64,000 bases of DNA from Methylosinus sp. PW1. Lineage in GTDB: Bacteria; Pseudomonadota; Alphaproteobacteria; Rhizobiales; Beijerinckiaceae. The stretch spans positions 744,001 to 808,000 of the forward strand of contig NZ_JQNK01000009.1 in assembly GCF_000745215.1 (NCBI RefSeq), given 5' to 3'. Shown piece by piece: positions 33,576 to 41,912 of the stretch; position 1 is the stretch's first letter; each line of letters starts with the position of its first letter. The position numbers and the translations under genes were made by a program. The notes below the pieces were generated by a model that saw nothing but the letters and a program-made list of their open reading frames with translations, did no database searches and had not been told where the DNA came from.

Positions 33576-35993
33576 ATGCGTCTGCTCGTCCGGTTCTTCG
33601 GCTTCCTCTTCGCGACCGGCGCCATCGTCTTCCTGATCGCCGTGACCGCGGCGGCCGGCGTCGTCTACATATTCTCGAAGGATCTGCCGGACACGGCGCA
33701 ATTGCGCAATTACGAACCGCCGGTCACGACGCGCATCCACGCCAATGACGGCTCCATCCTCGCCGAATATTCGCGCGAGCGCCGGCTGTTCCTGCCGACC
33801 TCGGCGATTCCGCCGCTCGTCAAGCAGGCCTTCATCTCGGCCGAGGACAAGAATTTCTACACGCATAATGGCGTCGATTTCGAGGGCATCGCCCGCGCGG
33901 CCTCGATCCTCGCCCAGGGCGGGCGCCATATGCAGGGCGCGTCCACCATCACCCAGCAGGTGGCCAAGAACTTCCTCGTCGGCAATGAGCGCAGCTTCGA
34001 GCGCAAGATCAGAGAGGCGCTGATCTCATTCCGCATAGAGGCGGCCTATCCCAAGGACCGCATCCTCGAGCTCTATCTCAACGAGATCTATCTCGGCCTC
34101 GGCAATTACGGCGTCGCCGCCGCGGCGCTGAACTATTTCAACAAATCGGTCTATGAGCTGACGATACCGGAGGCGGCCTATCTCGCCGCCTTGCCCAAGG
34201 CGCCCAACAACTACCACCCGTTCCAGCATCGCGACCGCGCGCTCGAGCGCCGCAATTACGTCATCGACCGCATGGTCGCCGACGGCTTCGTCTCGCAGAA
34301 GGACGGCGACAAGGCCAAGACCGAGCCGCTCGGCGTCAATCCGCGCGTGACCTCGCCCAACACCTATGTCGCCGGCTATTTCGCCGAGGAGGTGCGCCGC
34401 GAGCTGCTCGACAAATATGGGGATAAGAAGCTCTATGAGGGCGGCCTCTCCGTGCGCTCGACGCTCGACCCCAAGATGCAGGCCATCACGCGCAAGGCGC
34501 TGGCCGACGGCCTGGTGCGCTTCGACGAGGCGCATGGCTTCCGCGGCCCGATGCGCCATATCGACATCTCCTATGATTGGGGCCTGCCGCTCGCCGATAT
34601 TCCCGCGCTCGGCGATGTGAAGCCCTGGCGCCTCGCCGTCGTGCTGGAGACGAACGACAGCTTCGCCCGCATCGGCCTGCAGCCCGGGCGCGAGAAATCC
34701 GGCGAGGTGGCGCGCGAGCGCGAGACCGGCCAGCTCGCGCAAGAGGGCATGCGCTGGGCCGGCCGCAGCATTCGCGCCGCGGTGACGCCGGGCGACGTCA
34801 TCTATGTCGAGCCGCTCGCCGGCCGGCCGGGGCAGTATCGGCTGCGCCAAATCCCGGAAATCTCCGGCGCCATGGTGGCGATGGACCCTTATACGGGCCG
34901 CGTCTTCGCCATGGTCGGCGGCTTCTCCTACGATCAGTCGGAGTTCAACCGCGCGACGCAGGCGCTGCGCCAGCCGGGCTCCTCCTTCAAGCCCTTCGTC
35001 TACGCCACGGCGCTCGACAATGGCTACACGCCCTCCTCCTCCATTCTGGACGAGCCGATCACCATCGTGCAGGCCAATGGCGAGAGCTGGACGCCGGAGA
35101 ATTTCGAAGGCGCCCATGGCACTGGCGCGCATCCGCTGCGCTATGGCGTCGAGCACTCGAAGAATATGATGACCGTGCGCCTCGCCAAGGACGTCGGCAT
35201 GCCGCTGATCGCCGAATACGCCAAGCGCTTCGGCATTTACGACGACATGCCGCTCTATCTGCCCATGTCGCTCGGCGCCGGCGAGACGACGGTGATGCGC
35301 ATGGTCACCGCCTATTCCATGCTGTGCAATGGCGGCAAGCGGGTGAAGGCGACGCTGATCGACCGCATTCAGGACCGCTGGGGCAAGACGATCTATCGCC
35401 ATGACGAGCGCCAGTGCCTGGGCTGCGACGCCCCCAAATGGGAGAGCCAGAACGAGCCCAAGCTGATCGACAAGCGCGAGCAGGTGCTCGATCCGCTGAC
35501 CGCCTATCAGATCACCTCGATCATGGAAGGCGTCATCGAGCGCGGCACCGGCCAGTCGATCAAGGCGGTGGGCAAGCATCTCGCCGGCAAGACCGGCACC
35601 ACCAACGAGGCCAAGGACCTGTGGTTCGTCGGCTTCTCGCCCGATCTCGCCGTCGGCGTCTATATCGGCTACGATCGCCCCCGCCCCGTCGGCGAGGGCA
35701 AGAGCGCGCAGGCGGCGACCTATGCCGCGCCGATCTTCCGCGATTTCATGACGGTGGCGCTGAAGGACAAGCCCGACGTGCCCTTCCGTGTGCCGCCGGG
35801 CATCAAGCTGATCTCGGTCGATCCGCATTCGGGCCTGCGCTCGAAGGGGTCCGGCTCCATCCTCGAGGCCTTCAAGCCCGGCACTGCGCCGCCGGATTCC
35901 TATTCCCCGGCCGGCAGCGACGGTGGACTCCAGTCCGGCGCCGCGCAGGATGTGGACAAGCAGGTGGGCAGCGGGACCGGCGGGCTGTACTGA
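33576..35993 (+). CDS. mrcA: Penicillin-binding protein 1A (bifunctional transglycosylase/transpeptidase)
   Basis: An 805-residue peptidoglycan synthase. A single N-terminal membrane helix (residues 8-32) is followed by the GT51 glycosyltransferase domain with catalytic Glu at about 90 (SAEDKNFYTHNGVD) and GASTITQQVAKNF, an OB-like insertion (about 340-430), and the transpeptidase domain with SxxK at 469-472 (RQPGSSFKPF), the SxN-type motif in EHSKNMMT, and AGKTGTTNEAKDLWFVG. The C-terminus is Ser/Gly/Pro-rich. It lies 142 bases after the amidase gene. Confidence 0.95.
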   Translation: MRLLVRFFGFLFATGAIVFLIAVTAAAGVVYIFSKDLPDTAQLRNYEPPVTTRIHANDGSILAEYSRERRLFLPTSAIPPLVKQAFISAEDKNFYTHNGVDFEGIARAASILAQGGRHMQGASTITQQVAKNFLVGNERSFERKIREALISFRIEAAYPKDRILELYLNEIYLGLGNYGVAAAALNYFNKSVYELTIPEAAYLAALPKAPNNYHPFQHRDRALERRNYVIDRMVADGFVSQKDGDKAKTEPLGVNPRVTSPNTYVAGYFAEEVRRELLDKYGDKKLYEGGLSVRSTLDPKMQAITRKALADGLVRFDEAHGFRGPMRHIDISYDWGLPLADIPALGDVKPWRLAVVLETNDSFARIGLQPGREKSGEVARERETGQLAQEGMRWAGRSIRAAVTPGDVIYVEPLAGRPGQYRLRQIPEISGAMVAMDPYTGRVFAMVGGFSYDQSEFNRATQALRQPGSSFKPFVYATALDNGYTPSSSILDEPITIVQANGESWTPENFEGAHGTGAHPLRYGVEHSKNMMTVRLAKDVGMPLIAEYAKRFGIYDDMPLYLPMSLGAGETTVMRMVTAYSMLCNGGKRVKATLIDRIQDRWGKTIYRHDERQCLGCDAPKWESQNEPKLIDKREQVLDPLTAYQITSIMEGVIERGTGQSIKAVGKHLAGKTGTTNEAKDLWFVGFSPDLAVGVYIGYDRPRPVGEGKSAQAATYAAPIFRDFMTVALKDKPDVPFRVPPGIKLISVDPHSGLRSKGSGSILEAFKPGTAPPDSYSPAGSDGGLQSGAAQDVDKQVGSGTGGLY

Positions 35994-36004
35994 AGCGGGC
36001 TCCG

Positions 36005-36577
36005 TCAGGATATCAGACACTCGATCTCGGCGATGAGTTTCTCCTCACGGCCATGAAAGCTTTCGATCATGGCGGCGAGGAAGGACTCCGCCTTCAGTCT
36101 GCGCAGCTTCGGCGTGCGCCCCGCGTGATCGGCGAGGAGCGCAAAAAACGCGAGCTGCGCCCGGCCATTGCCGTCTCGAAACGGATGAACGGCATTGAGC
36201 TCGGACAAGAAACGAGCCGATCGAGCGGCAAAGAGATCGACGGGCAAGTCCCGCAGACGGCCGTCGTTTCGAAGCCCGTCAAATATCCGCGCCATTTCGG
36301 CGGCGATATGCTCCGGGTAGCAGAACATGCTCGCGCCCTTGGCGATTCTCACGGAACGGAAACAGCCGGCCCAGCGATAGACGTCTCCGAAAATATGGCG
36401 ATGGATGGCGCAATAATGTCGGACGCCGAAGCGTCCCATCGGCAACGGTTCAGAAAACCGTTGCGCCGTCGCTTCGGCCTCGAATGCGTCGAGAGCAGCC
36501 TGCGTGCGAAGTCCGAGGCGATTTTTGAGAACGGTCGTTCCGCTATAGCAATAGGGATCGACAATAGCGCGATACAC
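36005..36577 (-). CDS. Fic domain protein (predicted AMPylating toxin)
   Basis: A 190-residue Fic protein. The active-site loop reads HPFRDGNGRAQLAFF (about 130-144), matching HxFx(D/E)GNGR; the Arg that usually follows two residues later (GNGRxxR) is Leu here. The flap region and DVYRWAGCFRSVRIAKG (about 65-85) are typical. Fic toxins transfer AMP from ATP onto target proteins such as gyrase and topoisomerase IV in class I systems. A VbhA-like antitoxin is encoded six bases upstream on the same strand, giving the usual antitoxin-first order. Altered Arg may change activity or mark a subfamily. Confidence 0.88.
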   Translation of the reverse strand: MYRAIVDPYCYSGTTVLKNRLGLRTQAALDAFEAEATAQRFSEPLPMGRFGVRHYCAIHRHIFGDVYRWAGCFRSVRIAKGASMFCYPEHIAAEMARIFDGLRNDGRLRDLPVDLFAARSARFLSELNAVHPFRDGNGRAQLAFFALLADHAGRTPKLRRLKAESFLAAMIESFHGREEKLIAEIECLIS

Positions 36578-36583
36578 GGCGCC

Positions 36584-36781
36584 TTAAGCTTTTTTCGCGT
36601 GCTTTTCGTAGATCGCGCGGCGACGCTCCGCGTCGGTCAAGCCACGACGCTCGAAGTCGGCGAACATTCTCTTGCTGTCGGCGTCGAGACGCACGCCCTC
36701 GACGGCGCTGATGCGCGAAAAGCCCGCCAGCCCCAAGATGAGGGACCGGCGCCGGACAATCGGATAGTCTCGCTTCGCCAT
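36584..36781 (-). CDS. VbhA-like antitoxin of the Fic toxin
   Basis: A 65-residue protein ending six bases before the Fic gene. Its second half has the layout of class I Fic antitoxins: a helix with Ser-Ala-Val-Glu-Gly, then LDADSKRMFADFERRGLTDAERRRAIYEKH, like the VbhA consensus in which a helix with (S/T)xxxE(G/N) blocks ATP binding. Here the Glu-Gly is present, but the Ser lies three and not four residues before the Glu, with Ile at the usual Ser position. A longer in-frame start is not favoured. Identity is inferred from context and helix pattern. Confidence 0.72.
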   Translation of the reverse strand: MAKRDYPIVRRRSLILGLAGFSRISAVEGVRLDADSKRMFADFERRGLTDAERRRAIYEKHAKKA

Positions 36782-36826
36782 TCGCGAAGACTATCACGAA
36801 GCCGCCGAACGGAAACAGCTATATCG

Positions 36827-37498
36827 TCACTCCCCCGCGCTCCGCAACGCCGCCGCCGCCGCGAATGGGCACAGCGCCAGCGACGCCAGGCTGATTGCGC
36901 ATAGAATCGCGAAAGGCGCGAAGAAGGACACTGTGCCGCCCGTCGCCGCCTCCGCCGCCGACACTCCGAAAATCAGCACCGGAATCGTCAGCGGCAGCAC
37001 CAGCAACGCCATCAGTAGCCCGCCGCGGCGCAGCGTCACCGTCGCCGCCGCGCCGATGGCGCCGATCAGCGTCAGCGCCGGCGTGCCGGCCAGAAGCGTG
37101 ATCGTGACGGCGGCGAGCGCCGTCTCCTCCTGCTGCAGCATCAGGCCGAGAAAGGGGGCCGCCAGCGTCAGCGGCAGGCCGGTCGTCACCCAATGAGCGG
37201 CGCATTTCACCAGAACCGCCAGCTCGAGCGGCGCGCGGCCGAGGTGAAAGAGATCGAGCGAGCCGTCCTCGAGATCGGCCTGAAACAGCCGATCGAGGCA
37301 GAGAAGGCTGGCCAGCAGCGCCGCGATCCACAAGATCGCCGGGCCGATGCGGGCGAGAAGATTGGGGTCCGGTCCGATGGCGAAAGGCGCGATCGACACC
37401 ATCACCAGAAAAAACACGACGCCCATGGTCGCCGAGCCGCCGATGCGGCGGGCGACGCGCAAATCGCGCAAGAACAATGCGACAAGCGGAGAATTCAC
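36827..37498 (-). CDS. ccmB: Haem exporter subunit CcmB
   Basis: A 223-residue membrane protein with six hydrophobic helices and the CcmB signature FQADLEDGSLDLFHLGRAPLEL (about 73-94) plus AAHWVTTGLPLTLAAP. With CcmA it forms the ABC part of the cytochrome c maturation system I, acting with CcmC and CcmE to deliver haem. ATG overlaps the ccmA stop by four bases (ATGA). The expected next gene, ccmC, is not downstream; instead the Fic antitoxin gene begins after 45 bases. Confidence 0.94.
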   Translation of the reverse strand: MNSPLVALFLRDLRVARRIGGSATMGVVFFLVMVSIAPFAIGPDPNLLARIGPAILWIAALLASLLCLDRLFQADLEDGSLDLFHLGRAPLELAVLVKCAAHWVTTGLPLTLAAPFLGLMLQQEETALAAVTITLLAGTPALTLIGAIGAAATVTLRRGGLLMALLVLPLTIPVLIFGVSAAEAATGGTVSFFAPFAILCAISLASLALCPFAAAAALRSAGE

Positions 37499-38166
37499 GA
37501 ATTCGCTCCCAGCGCCAGCTCGCGCGCGTCCTCGAGGCCGAGCGGCTCATGCGTGGCGGCGATGATCATTCCGCCGAGCGCGCGATGCTCCGTCATCAGC
37601 CGCGCGAGCCGCGTCCGCGAGGCGGCGTCGAGCGCACTGGTGGGCTCGTCGAGCAGCCATAGCGGCCGGAAGACCACCAGCAGACGGGCCAGCGCGATGC
37701 GGCGTTTCTGCCCGGCGGAGAGCATGGCGACCGGCGTCTCGGAGAGATGGGCGAGCCCGACGCGCTCCAGCGCCTCCGCCGGCGGGAGGCTGCGCCGATC
37801 CGGCTCCTCGCCCAGAAATTGCGCCCAGAACTCCAGATTCTCACGCGCGGTGAGCGGCGCCTTCAGCCCATCGGCATGGGCGAGATAATGGAGCAGCGTC
37901 GCCGGCTCCTCCGCCTCCGCGGCGCCCTCGATCGCGACGCTGCCGGAAAGGCGCGGCAAAAGCCCGGCGAGCGCGCGCAAAAGCGTCGATTTGCCGGCCC
38001 CATTGCGGCCGGTGACGATCAGCGCCTCGCCACTCGAAAGGGAGAAGCCGAGGCCCGCGAGCACGCGCCGCCCGCCGCGGGCGACGGCGAGATCCTCCAC
38101 CCGCAGGCGCAGGGCGGAGGCGCGCTCGGCATGAGGACGGGAGGGCGGATGCGGAATGTCTGTCAT
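37495..38166 (-). CDS. ccmA: Haem exporter ATP-binding subunit CcmA
   Basis: A 223-residue ABC ATPase with Walker A GRNGAGKST (about 50-58), the ABC signature LSAGQKRRIALARLL (about 133-147), Walker B PLWLLDEPTSALD and the switch His in IIAATHEPLG. The short length and coupling to ccmB identify it as CcmA, which powers release of holo-CcmE during cytochrome c maturation. The ATG at 38166 (MTDIPH) is preferred to one at 38178. This supports covalent haem attachment for proteins such as the cytochrome c1 encoded in the same window. Confidence 0.93.
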   Translation of the reverse strand: MTDIPHPPSRPHAERASALRLRVEDLAVARGGRRVLAGLGFSLSSGEALIVTGRNGAGKSTLLRALAGLLPRLSGSVAIEGAAEAEEPATLLHYLAHADGLKAPLTARENLEFWAQFLGEEPDRRSLPPAEALERVGLAHLSETPVAMLSAGQKRRIALARLLVVFRPLWLLDEPTSALDAASRTRLARLMTEHRALGGMIIAATHEPLGLEDARELALGANS

Positions 38167-38390
38167 CGCCAGAGCCAATAGAGCAACTCCGCGGCAGGGG
38201 AAATCCCCGCCTCCCGCGCGCCGGCGGAGGAGGACTTCCCCCGCGCCACGATGCTTTCGCTGGCGCTCTGGCGCCGAAGGGTGCTAAGCCTGCGGGCCGA
38301 CCGCGGACGTTCCGAGGAATCGGGCGTCCTCTTCCAATGCGGCGCCGCGAGACGCGCGCGCGGCCGCAGACTCGAGGGATGACGCACTAA

Positions 38391-39632
38391 GTGGCGAAGC
38401 ATAACAGCCTTTCGGACTACGCATCGAGACGATTTCGTTTCGCCGGCAATGCGCTCCTCCAATATCACGATCCCTTCTTCGCGCAGATCGATCGGCTTCG
38501 CGCCGATTTCGAGGCGAAGGGGACGCATTTCGTCAGCTTCGCCAATTACGACTATCTCGGCCTCGCCAATCACCCCAAGATTCTGGAGGAGGCCGATCGC
38601 GAGCTGCATCGGCTCGGCGTCGGCGCGCTGGCCTCGCGCCTCGTCGGCGGCGAGCGCTCGACTCACAAGCCCTTCGAGGCGGAGATCGCCGAATTTCTCG
38701 GCATGGAGGCGGCGCTGACGCTGGTCTCCGGCTATCTCGCCAATGTGACGACCATCTCCTGGCTGCTCGGCAAGCGCGATGCGCTGTTCATCGACGAGCT
38801 CGCCCACAACAGCATCGTCGCCGGCTGCGAGGCCTCGCCGGCCGAGGTCATCAAGTTCCGCCACAACGACTTCGAGCATCTGGACCATCTCCTCGCCAAG
38901 AAGCGCGAGGACTTCCGCCATGTGCTCATCGTCGTCGAGGGCATATACAGCATGGACGGCGACACCGCCGATCTGCCGCGCCTCGTGGAGCTGAAAGACC
39001 GCCACGACGCTTGGCTGATGGTCGATGAAGCGCATTCGCTCGGCGTGCTGGGCGAGACGGGCCGCGGCCTCGCCGAGCTGCAGGGCGTCGATCCCGGCCG
39101 GCTCGATCTCGTCGTCGGCACAATGTCGAAGACGCTCGCCTCCTGCGGCGGCTTCGTCTGCGCGAAAAAGCCGGTCATCGACTGGTTCCGCTACACTCTG
39201 CCGGGCTTCGTCTACAGCGTCGGCCTGTCGCCGGTGATTCTCGCCTCGGCGCGCACCGCCCTGCAGCTGATGCAGGAGGAGAGCTGGCGCGTCGGCAAGC
39301 TGGCGCGCAATGCCGAATTCTTCCGCGATTACGCCCACGCCAATGGGCTGAGCACCGGGCCGGCGATCGGCCGCGGCGTGGTGCCGATTCTGTTCCAGGA
39401 CAGCGTCGAGACCATGTGGGCCTCGCAGCATTTGCTCGGCCTCGGCTTCTATGTGCCGCCGATCGTGCAGATCGGCGTGCCCAAGGACCAGCCGCGTCTG
39501 CGTTTCTTCCTTTCCGCCAATCATTCCGAGGATGAGATTCGCGCCGTGCTCGACGCGCTGCGCGATCTGCCGCCGGTGGCCGCGGAGGCGCATGAATTGG
39601 TGAAAAAGGCGATGGCGGGCGCGAGCCTGTGA
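38391..39632 (+). CDS. Alpha-oxoamine synthase, probable serine palmitoyltransferase
   Basis: A 413-residue PLP enzyme of the family containing serine palmitoyltransferase (Spt), AONS, KBL and ALAS, which condense an amino acid with an acyl thioester. Landmarks: FANYDYLGLANHP (51-62), the GERSTHKPFE block, PLP-stacking His139 (ELAHNSI), VEGIYSMDGD (182-191), VDEAHSLGVLGETGRG (211-225) and the PLP Lys247 in GTMSKTLASCGGF. Family membership is clear; the Spt assignment rests on the next three genes, which match ceramide-forming and ceramide-modifying enzymes. It lacks the N-terminal Cys pair of ALAS targeting and is not near bio, kbl or hem genes. Start is a GTG; the ribosome site is weak. Confidence 0.8.
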   Translation: MAKHNSLSDYASRRFRFAGNALLQYHDPFFAQIDRLRADFEAKGTHFVSFANYDYLGLANHPKILEEADRELHRLGVGALASRLVGGERSTHKPFEAEIAEFLGMEAALTLVSGYLANVTTISWLLGKRDALFIDELAHNSIVAGCEASPAEVIKFRHNDFEHLDHLLAKKREDFRHVLIVVEGIYSMDGDTADLPRLVELKDRHDAWLMVDEAHSLGVLGETGRGLAELQGVDPGRLDLVVGTMSKTLASCGGFVCAKKPVIDWFRYTLPGFVYSVGLSPVILASARTALQLMQEESWRVGKLARNAEFFRDYAHANGLSTGPAIGRGVVPILFQDSVETMWASQHLLGLGFYVPPIVQIGVPKDQPRLRFFLSANHSEDEIRAVLDALRDLPPVAAEAHELVKKAMAGASL

Positions 39633-39712
39633 GGGCGCAGCCACGGCCGCTCCCCGCGCATTTCCCTCCCGCGTCGATATGCCAGCTTTCGCTCGCTTCT
39701 CTAGCTCGATAG

Positions 39713-40912
39713 GTGTTCGCTATGGCCGGCATCGAGATTGTTCCTGTCGATAATCTTTTGCGCTTCCTGACCTTCTGCAAGCTGCCGCGTCTCATCTATA
39801 AGGGCCACAAGGGCTTCGCGCCGTCGCTCGACGCCGAGCGCTGGAATCTCTTCAGCCACAAGCTCAATCCACATTTCCAGCATGTCGAGGCGCAGGAGTT
39901 CCTGGCGCGCAAGGACGGCAAATGGGTCGGCCGCATCGGCGCGCAGGTCTATAAGACGATTCAGCCCGTCTCCACCTCGCGCTGGCAGTTCGGCTCGCTC
40001 GACGCCATCGACGACATAGAGGTGGTGCGCGCGCTGACGCAGGCCGCAGAGGAATGGCTGCGCGCGCGCGGCGCGGAGACCATCGTCGGCCCCTTCTCGC
40101 CGGACATCAATGGCGAAAGCGGCATGCTGATCGAAGGTTTCGAAGCGACGCCGATGTTTCTGATGCCCTGGCATCCTCCCTATCTGTCGCGGCTCATCGA
40201 GGCGCTGGGCTATGACAAGGCGAAGGATCTGATCTCCTACCGGCATCTCTCCGCGGAGCAGGATCTCAGCAAGGAACGCCGCATCGCCGACCGCCCCGAA
40301 TGGCGCAACCGCTTGAAAATTCGCCAGCTCGATCGCGATCATCTGAAGCAGGGCGAAACCGCGCTGATGTCCGATCTCTTCAACGACGCCTGGCGCGGCA
40401 ATTGGGGCTACGTGCCGCTCGGCAAGGACGAGCTCGACGGCTTCGCGGACCTCATGAAATATGTGATGCCGCCGGAATTCGGCATTGTGCTCGAATTCGA
40501 CGGCGCGCCGGTCTCCTTCGCGGTGGCGCTGCCCAATCTGCACGAAATCACCGCCGATTTCGACGGCAAGCTGCTGCCCTTCAATTGGCTCAAGCTGATC
40601 TCGCGCATTCGCAAGCACAAATTCTCGACCGCGCGCCTGCTGCTGCTCGGCACGCGCAAGACGCTGCAGAACAGCGCCACGGGCGGCGCGATCCTGCTGT
40701 CGCTGATCGAGGACATGCGCCGGCGCAGCTGCGTCGACGCCAGCATCGTCGCCCTCGAGGCCGGCTGGGTCCTCGAGGACAATATGGGCATGCGCAAGCC
40801 GATCGAAATGTTCGGCGGCAAGATCGACAAGATTCACCGCGTCTATGAAAAGCGCGTGGCGGGCGCGCCGCCCGCTGCAACCGAGGCTGTGAGAGAAGAG
40901 GCGACGCCATGA
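39713..40912 (+). CDS. GNAT-fold N-acyltransferase, bacterial ceramide synthase-like
   Basis: A 399-residue soluble protein. It reads like the large GNAT-type family once mislabelled dATP pyrophosphohydrolase, to which bacterial ceramide synthase (bCerS of Caulobacter) is reported to belong: GHKGFAPSLDAERWNLFS, KLNPHFQHVEAQEFLARKDGKWVGRIGAQV (about 55-85), GPFSPDINGESGMLIEGFEATPMFLMPWHPPYLSRLIEALGY (about 122-163) and a second acyltransferase-like half with MKYVMPPEF and ALPNLHEI. It would N-acylate a sphingoid base with a fatty acyl-CoA. Lies 80 bases after the oxoamine synthase and overlaps the desaturase gene by four bases. The recalled family link should be confirmed by search. Confidence 0.72.
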   Translation: MFAMAGIEIVPVDNLLRFLTFCKLPRLIYKGHKGFAPSLDAERWNLFSHKLNPHFQHVEAQEFLARKDGKWVGRIGAQVYKTIQPVSTSRWQFGSLDAIDDIEVVRALTQAAEEWLRARGAETIVGPFSPDINGESGMLIEGFEATPMFLMPWHPPYLSRLIEALGYDKAKDLISYRHLSAEQDLSKERRIADRPEWRNRLKIRQLDRDHLKQGETALMSDLFNDAWRGNWGYVPLGKDELDGFADLMKYVMPPEFGIVLEFDGAPVSFAVALPNLHEITADFDGKLLPFNWLKLISRIRKHKFSTARLLLLGTRKTLQNSATGGAILLSLIEDMRRRSCVDASIVALEAGWVLEDNMGMRKPIEMFGGKIDKIHRVYEKRVAGAPPAATEAVREEATP

Positions 40913-41904
40913 ATGTCATCTCGATTTCTTCGACGTCCTCCGCCGATCGCTCGCATGTCGAGCGTCGCCGCCTCATTCTCGAGGCGCATCCGGAAGTGAG
41001 GACGCTGTTCGGCAAGGACGATCTCACTTTCAAGATCACCGCGGGCATATTCGCCGGCCAGCTGACGATCGCCGCCATTCTCGGCTGGCTCGGCCTCTCC
41101 TATTGGCCGCTGACCCTGCTGCTGGCCATTTGCGTCGGCGCCTTCGCCAATCATGCGGCTTTCGTCGCCATTCACGACGCGATCCATAATTGCGTGTTCG
41201 AGAACACGCTCTACAACAAGCTCACCGCCCTGCTCGCCGATCTGCCCAACGCCTTTCCGACGGCGATGGGCTTTCGCTGCTACCACATCAAGCATCACTC
41301 GCATCTGTCGGCCTATGATTACGACGCCGACATTCCGAGCCATTGGGAGGTGGAGTGGGTGGGCAATAGCACATGGCGCAAGGCGCTGTGGCTGTTCTTC
41401 TTCCCGGCGATCCAGCTGGCGCGCCTCTCGCGGCTGAAGGGCACTGTGCCGATCATGGGCCTATGGACCTATATCAACACGGCCGTCATCCTGCTCTTCG
41501 ACGTCTTCGTGCTCTGGGCCTTCGGCCCCAATGCGCTGCTCTATCTGATCCTGTCCTTCTGGTTCTCGGTCGGCGGGCTGCATCCGCTGAGCGCGCGCTG
41601 GGTGCAGGAGCATTTCGCCTTCGGCCCCAATCAGGGCACGTTCGACTATTATGGCCCGCTCAACAAGGTCGCGCTCAACATCGGCTATCACAACGAGCAT
41701 CACGACTTTCACGAGATTCCCTGGCGGCGCCTGCCGGAGCTCACCGAGATGGCGCCCGAGTTCTACAAGCCGCTCGGCGCGCATTATTCCTGGTTCGCCC
41801 TGCTCGTCACCTTCGTCTTCGACCCGCGCTATTCGCTGCAGACGCGCTCCGCCAATGTGGAGACCGCCAGCGCCGCGCAGCTCGTTCCCGTCCCGGCGGA
41901 GTAG
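40909..41904 (+). CDS. Sphingolipid delta-4 desaturase-like enzyme (DEGS1 type)
   Basis: A 331-residue di-iron membrane desaturase with histidine boxes HDAIH (89-93), HIKHH (126-130) and HNEHH (261-265) and four hydrophobic helices. Its details match eukaryotic dihydroceramide delta-4 desaturase (DEGS1/Des1) and not ordinary fatty acid desaturases: N-terminal ILEAHPEVRTLFGKD, DIPSHWE after the second box, GLHPLSARWVQEHFAF, then TFDYYGPLNKVALNIGYHNEHHDF followed by IPWRRLPEL and a Tyr-Ser-Trp near the end. DEGS1-type enzymes add the 4,5 double bond, or a 4-hydroxyl, to dihydroceramide. Translationally coupled to the acyltransferase gene by the ATGA overlap. Confidence 0.88.
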   Translation: MNVISISSTSSADRSHVERRRLILEAHPEVRTLFGKDDLTFKITAGIFAGQLTIAAILGWLGLSYWPLTLLLAICVGAFANHAAFVAIHDAIHNCVFENTLYNKLTALLADLPNAFPTAMGFRCYHIKHHSHLSAYDYDADIPSHWEVEWVGNSTWRKALWLFFFPAIQLARLSRLKGTVPIMGLWTYINTAVILLFDVFVLWAFGPNALLYLILSFWFSVGGLHPLSARWVQEHFAFGPNQGTFDYYGPLNKVALNIGYHNEHHDFHEIPWRRLPELTEMAPEFYKPLGAHYSWFALLVTFVFDPRYSLQTRSANVETASAAQLVPVPAE

Positions 41905-41912
41905 AGTTTCCC

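Noticed and set aside
38391..39632. 5-aminolevulinate synthase, AONS or glycine C-acetyltransferase
   Set aside because: Shared family features fit, but no haem, biotin or threonine-degradation genes are near and the three following genes match sphingolipid enzymes. The serine palmitoyltransferase call is still not proven.
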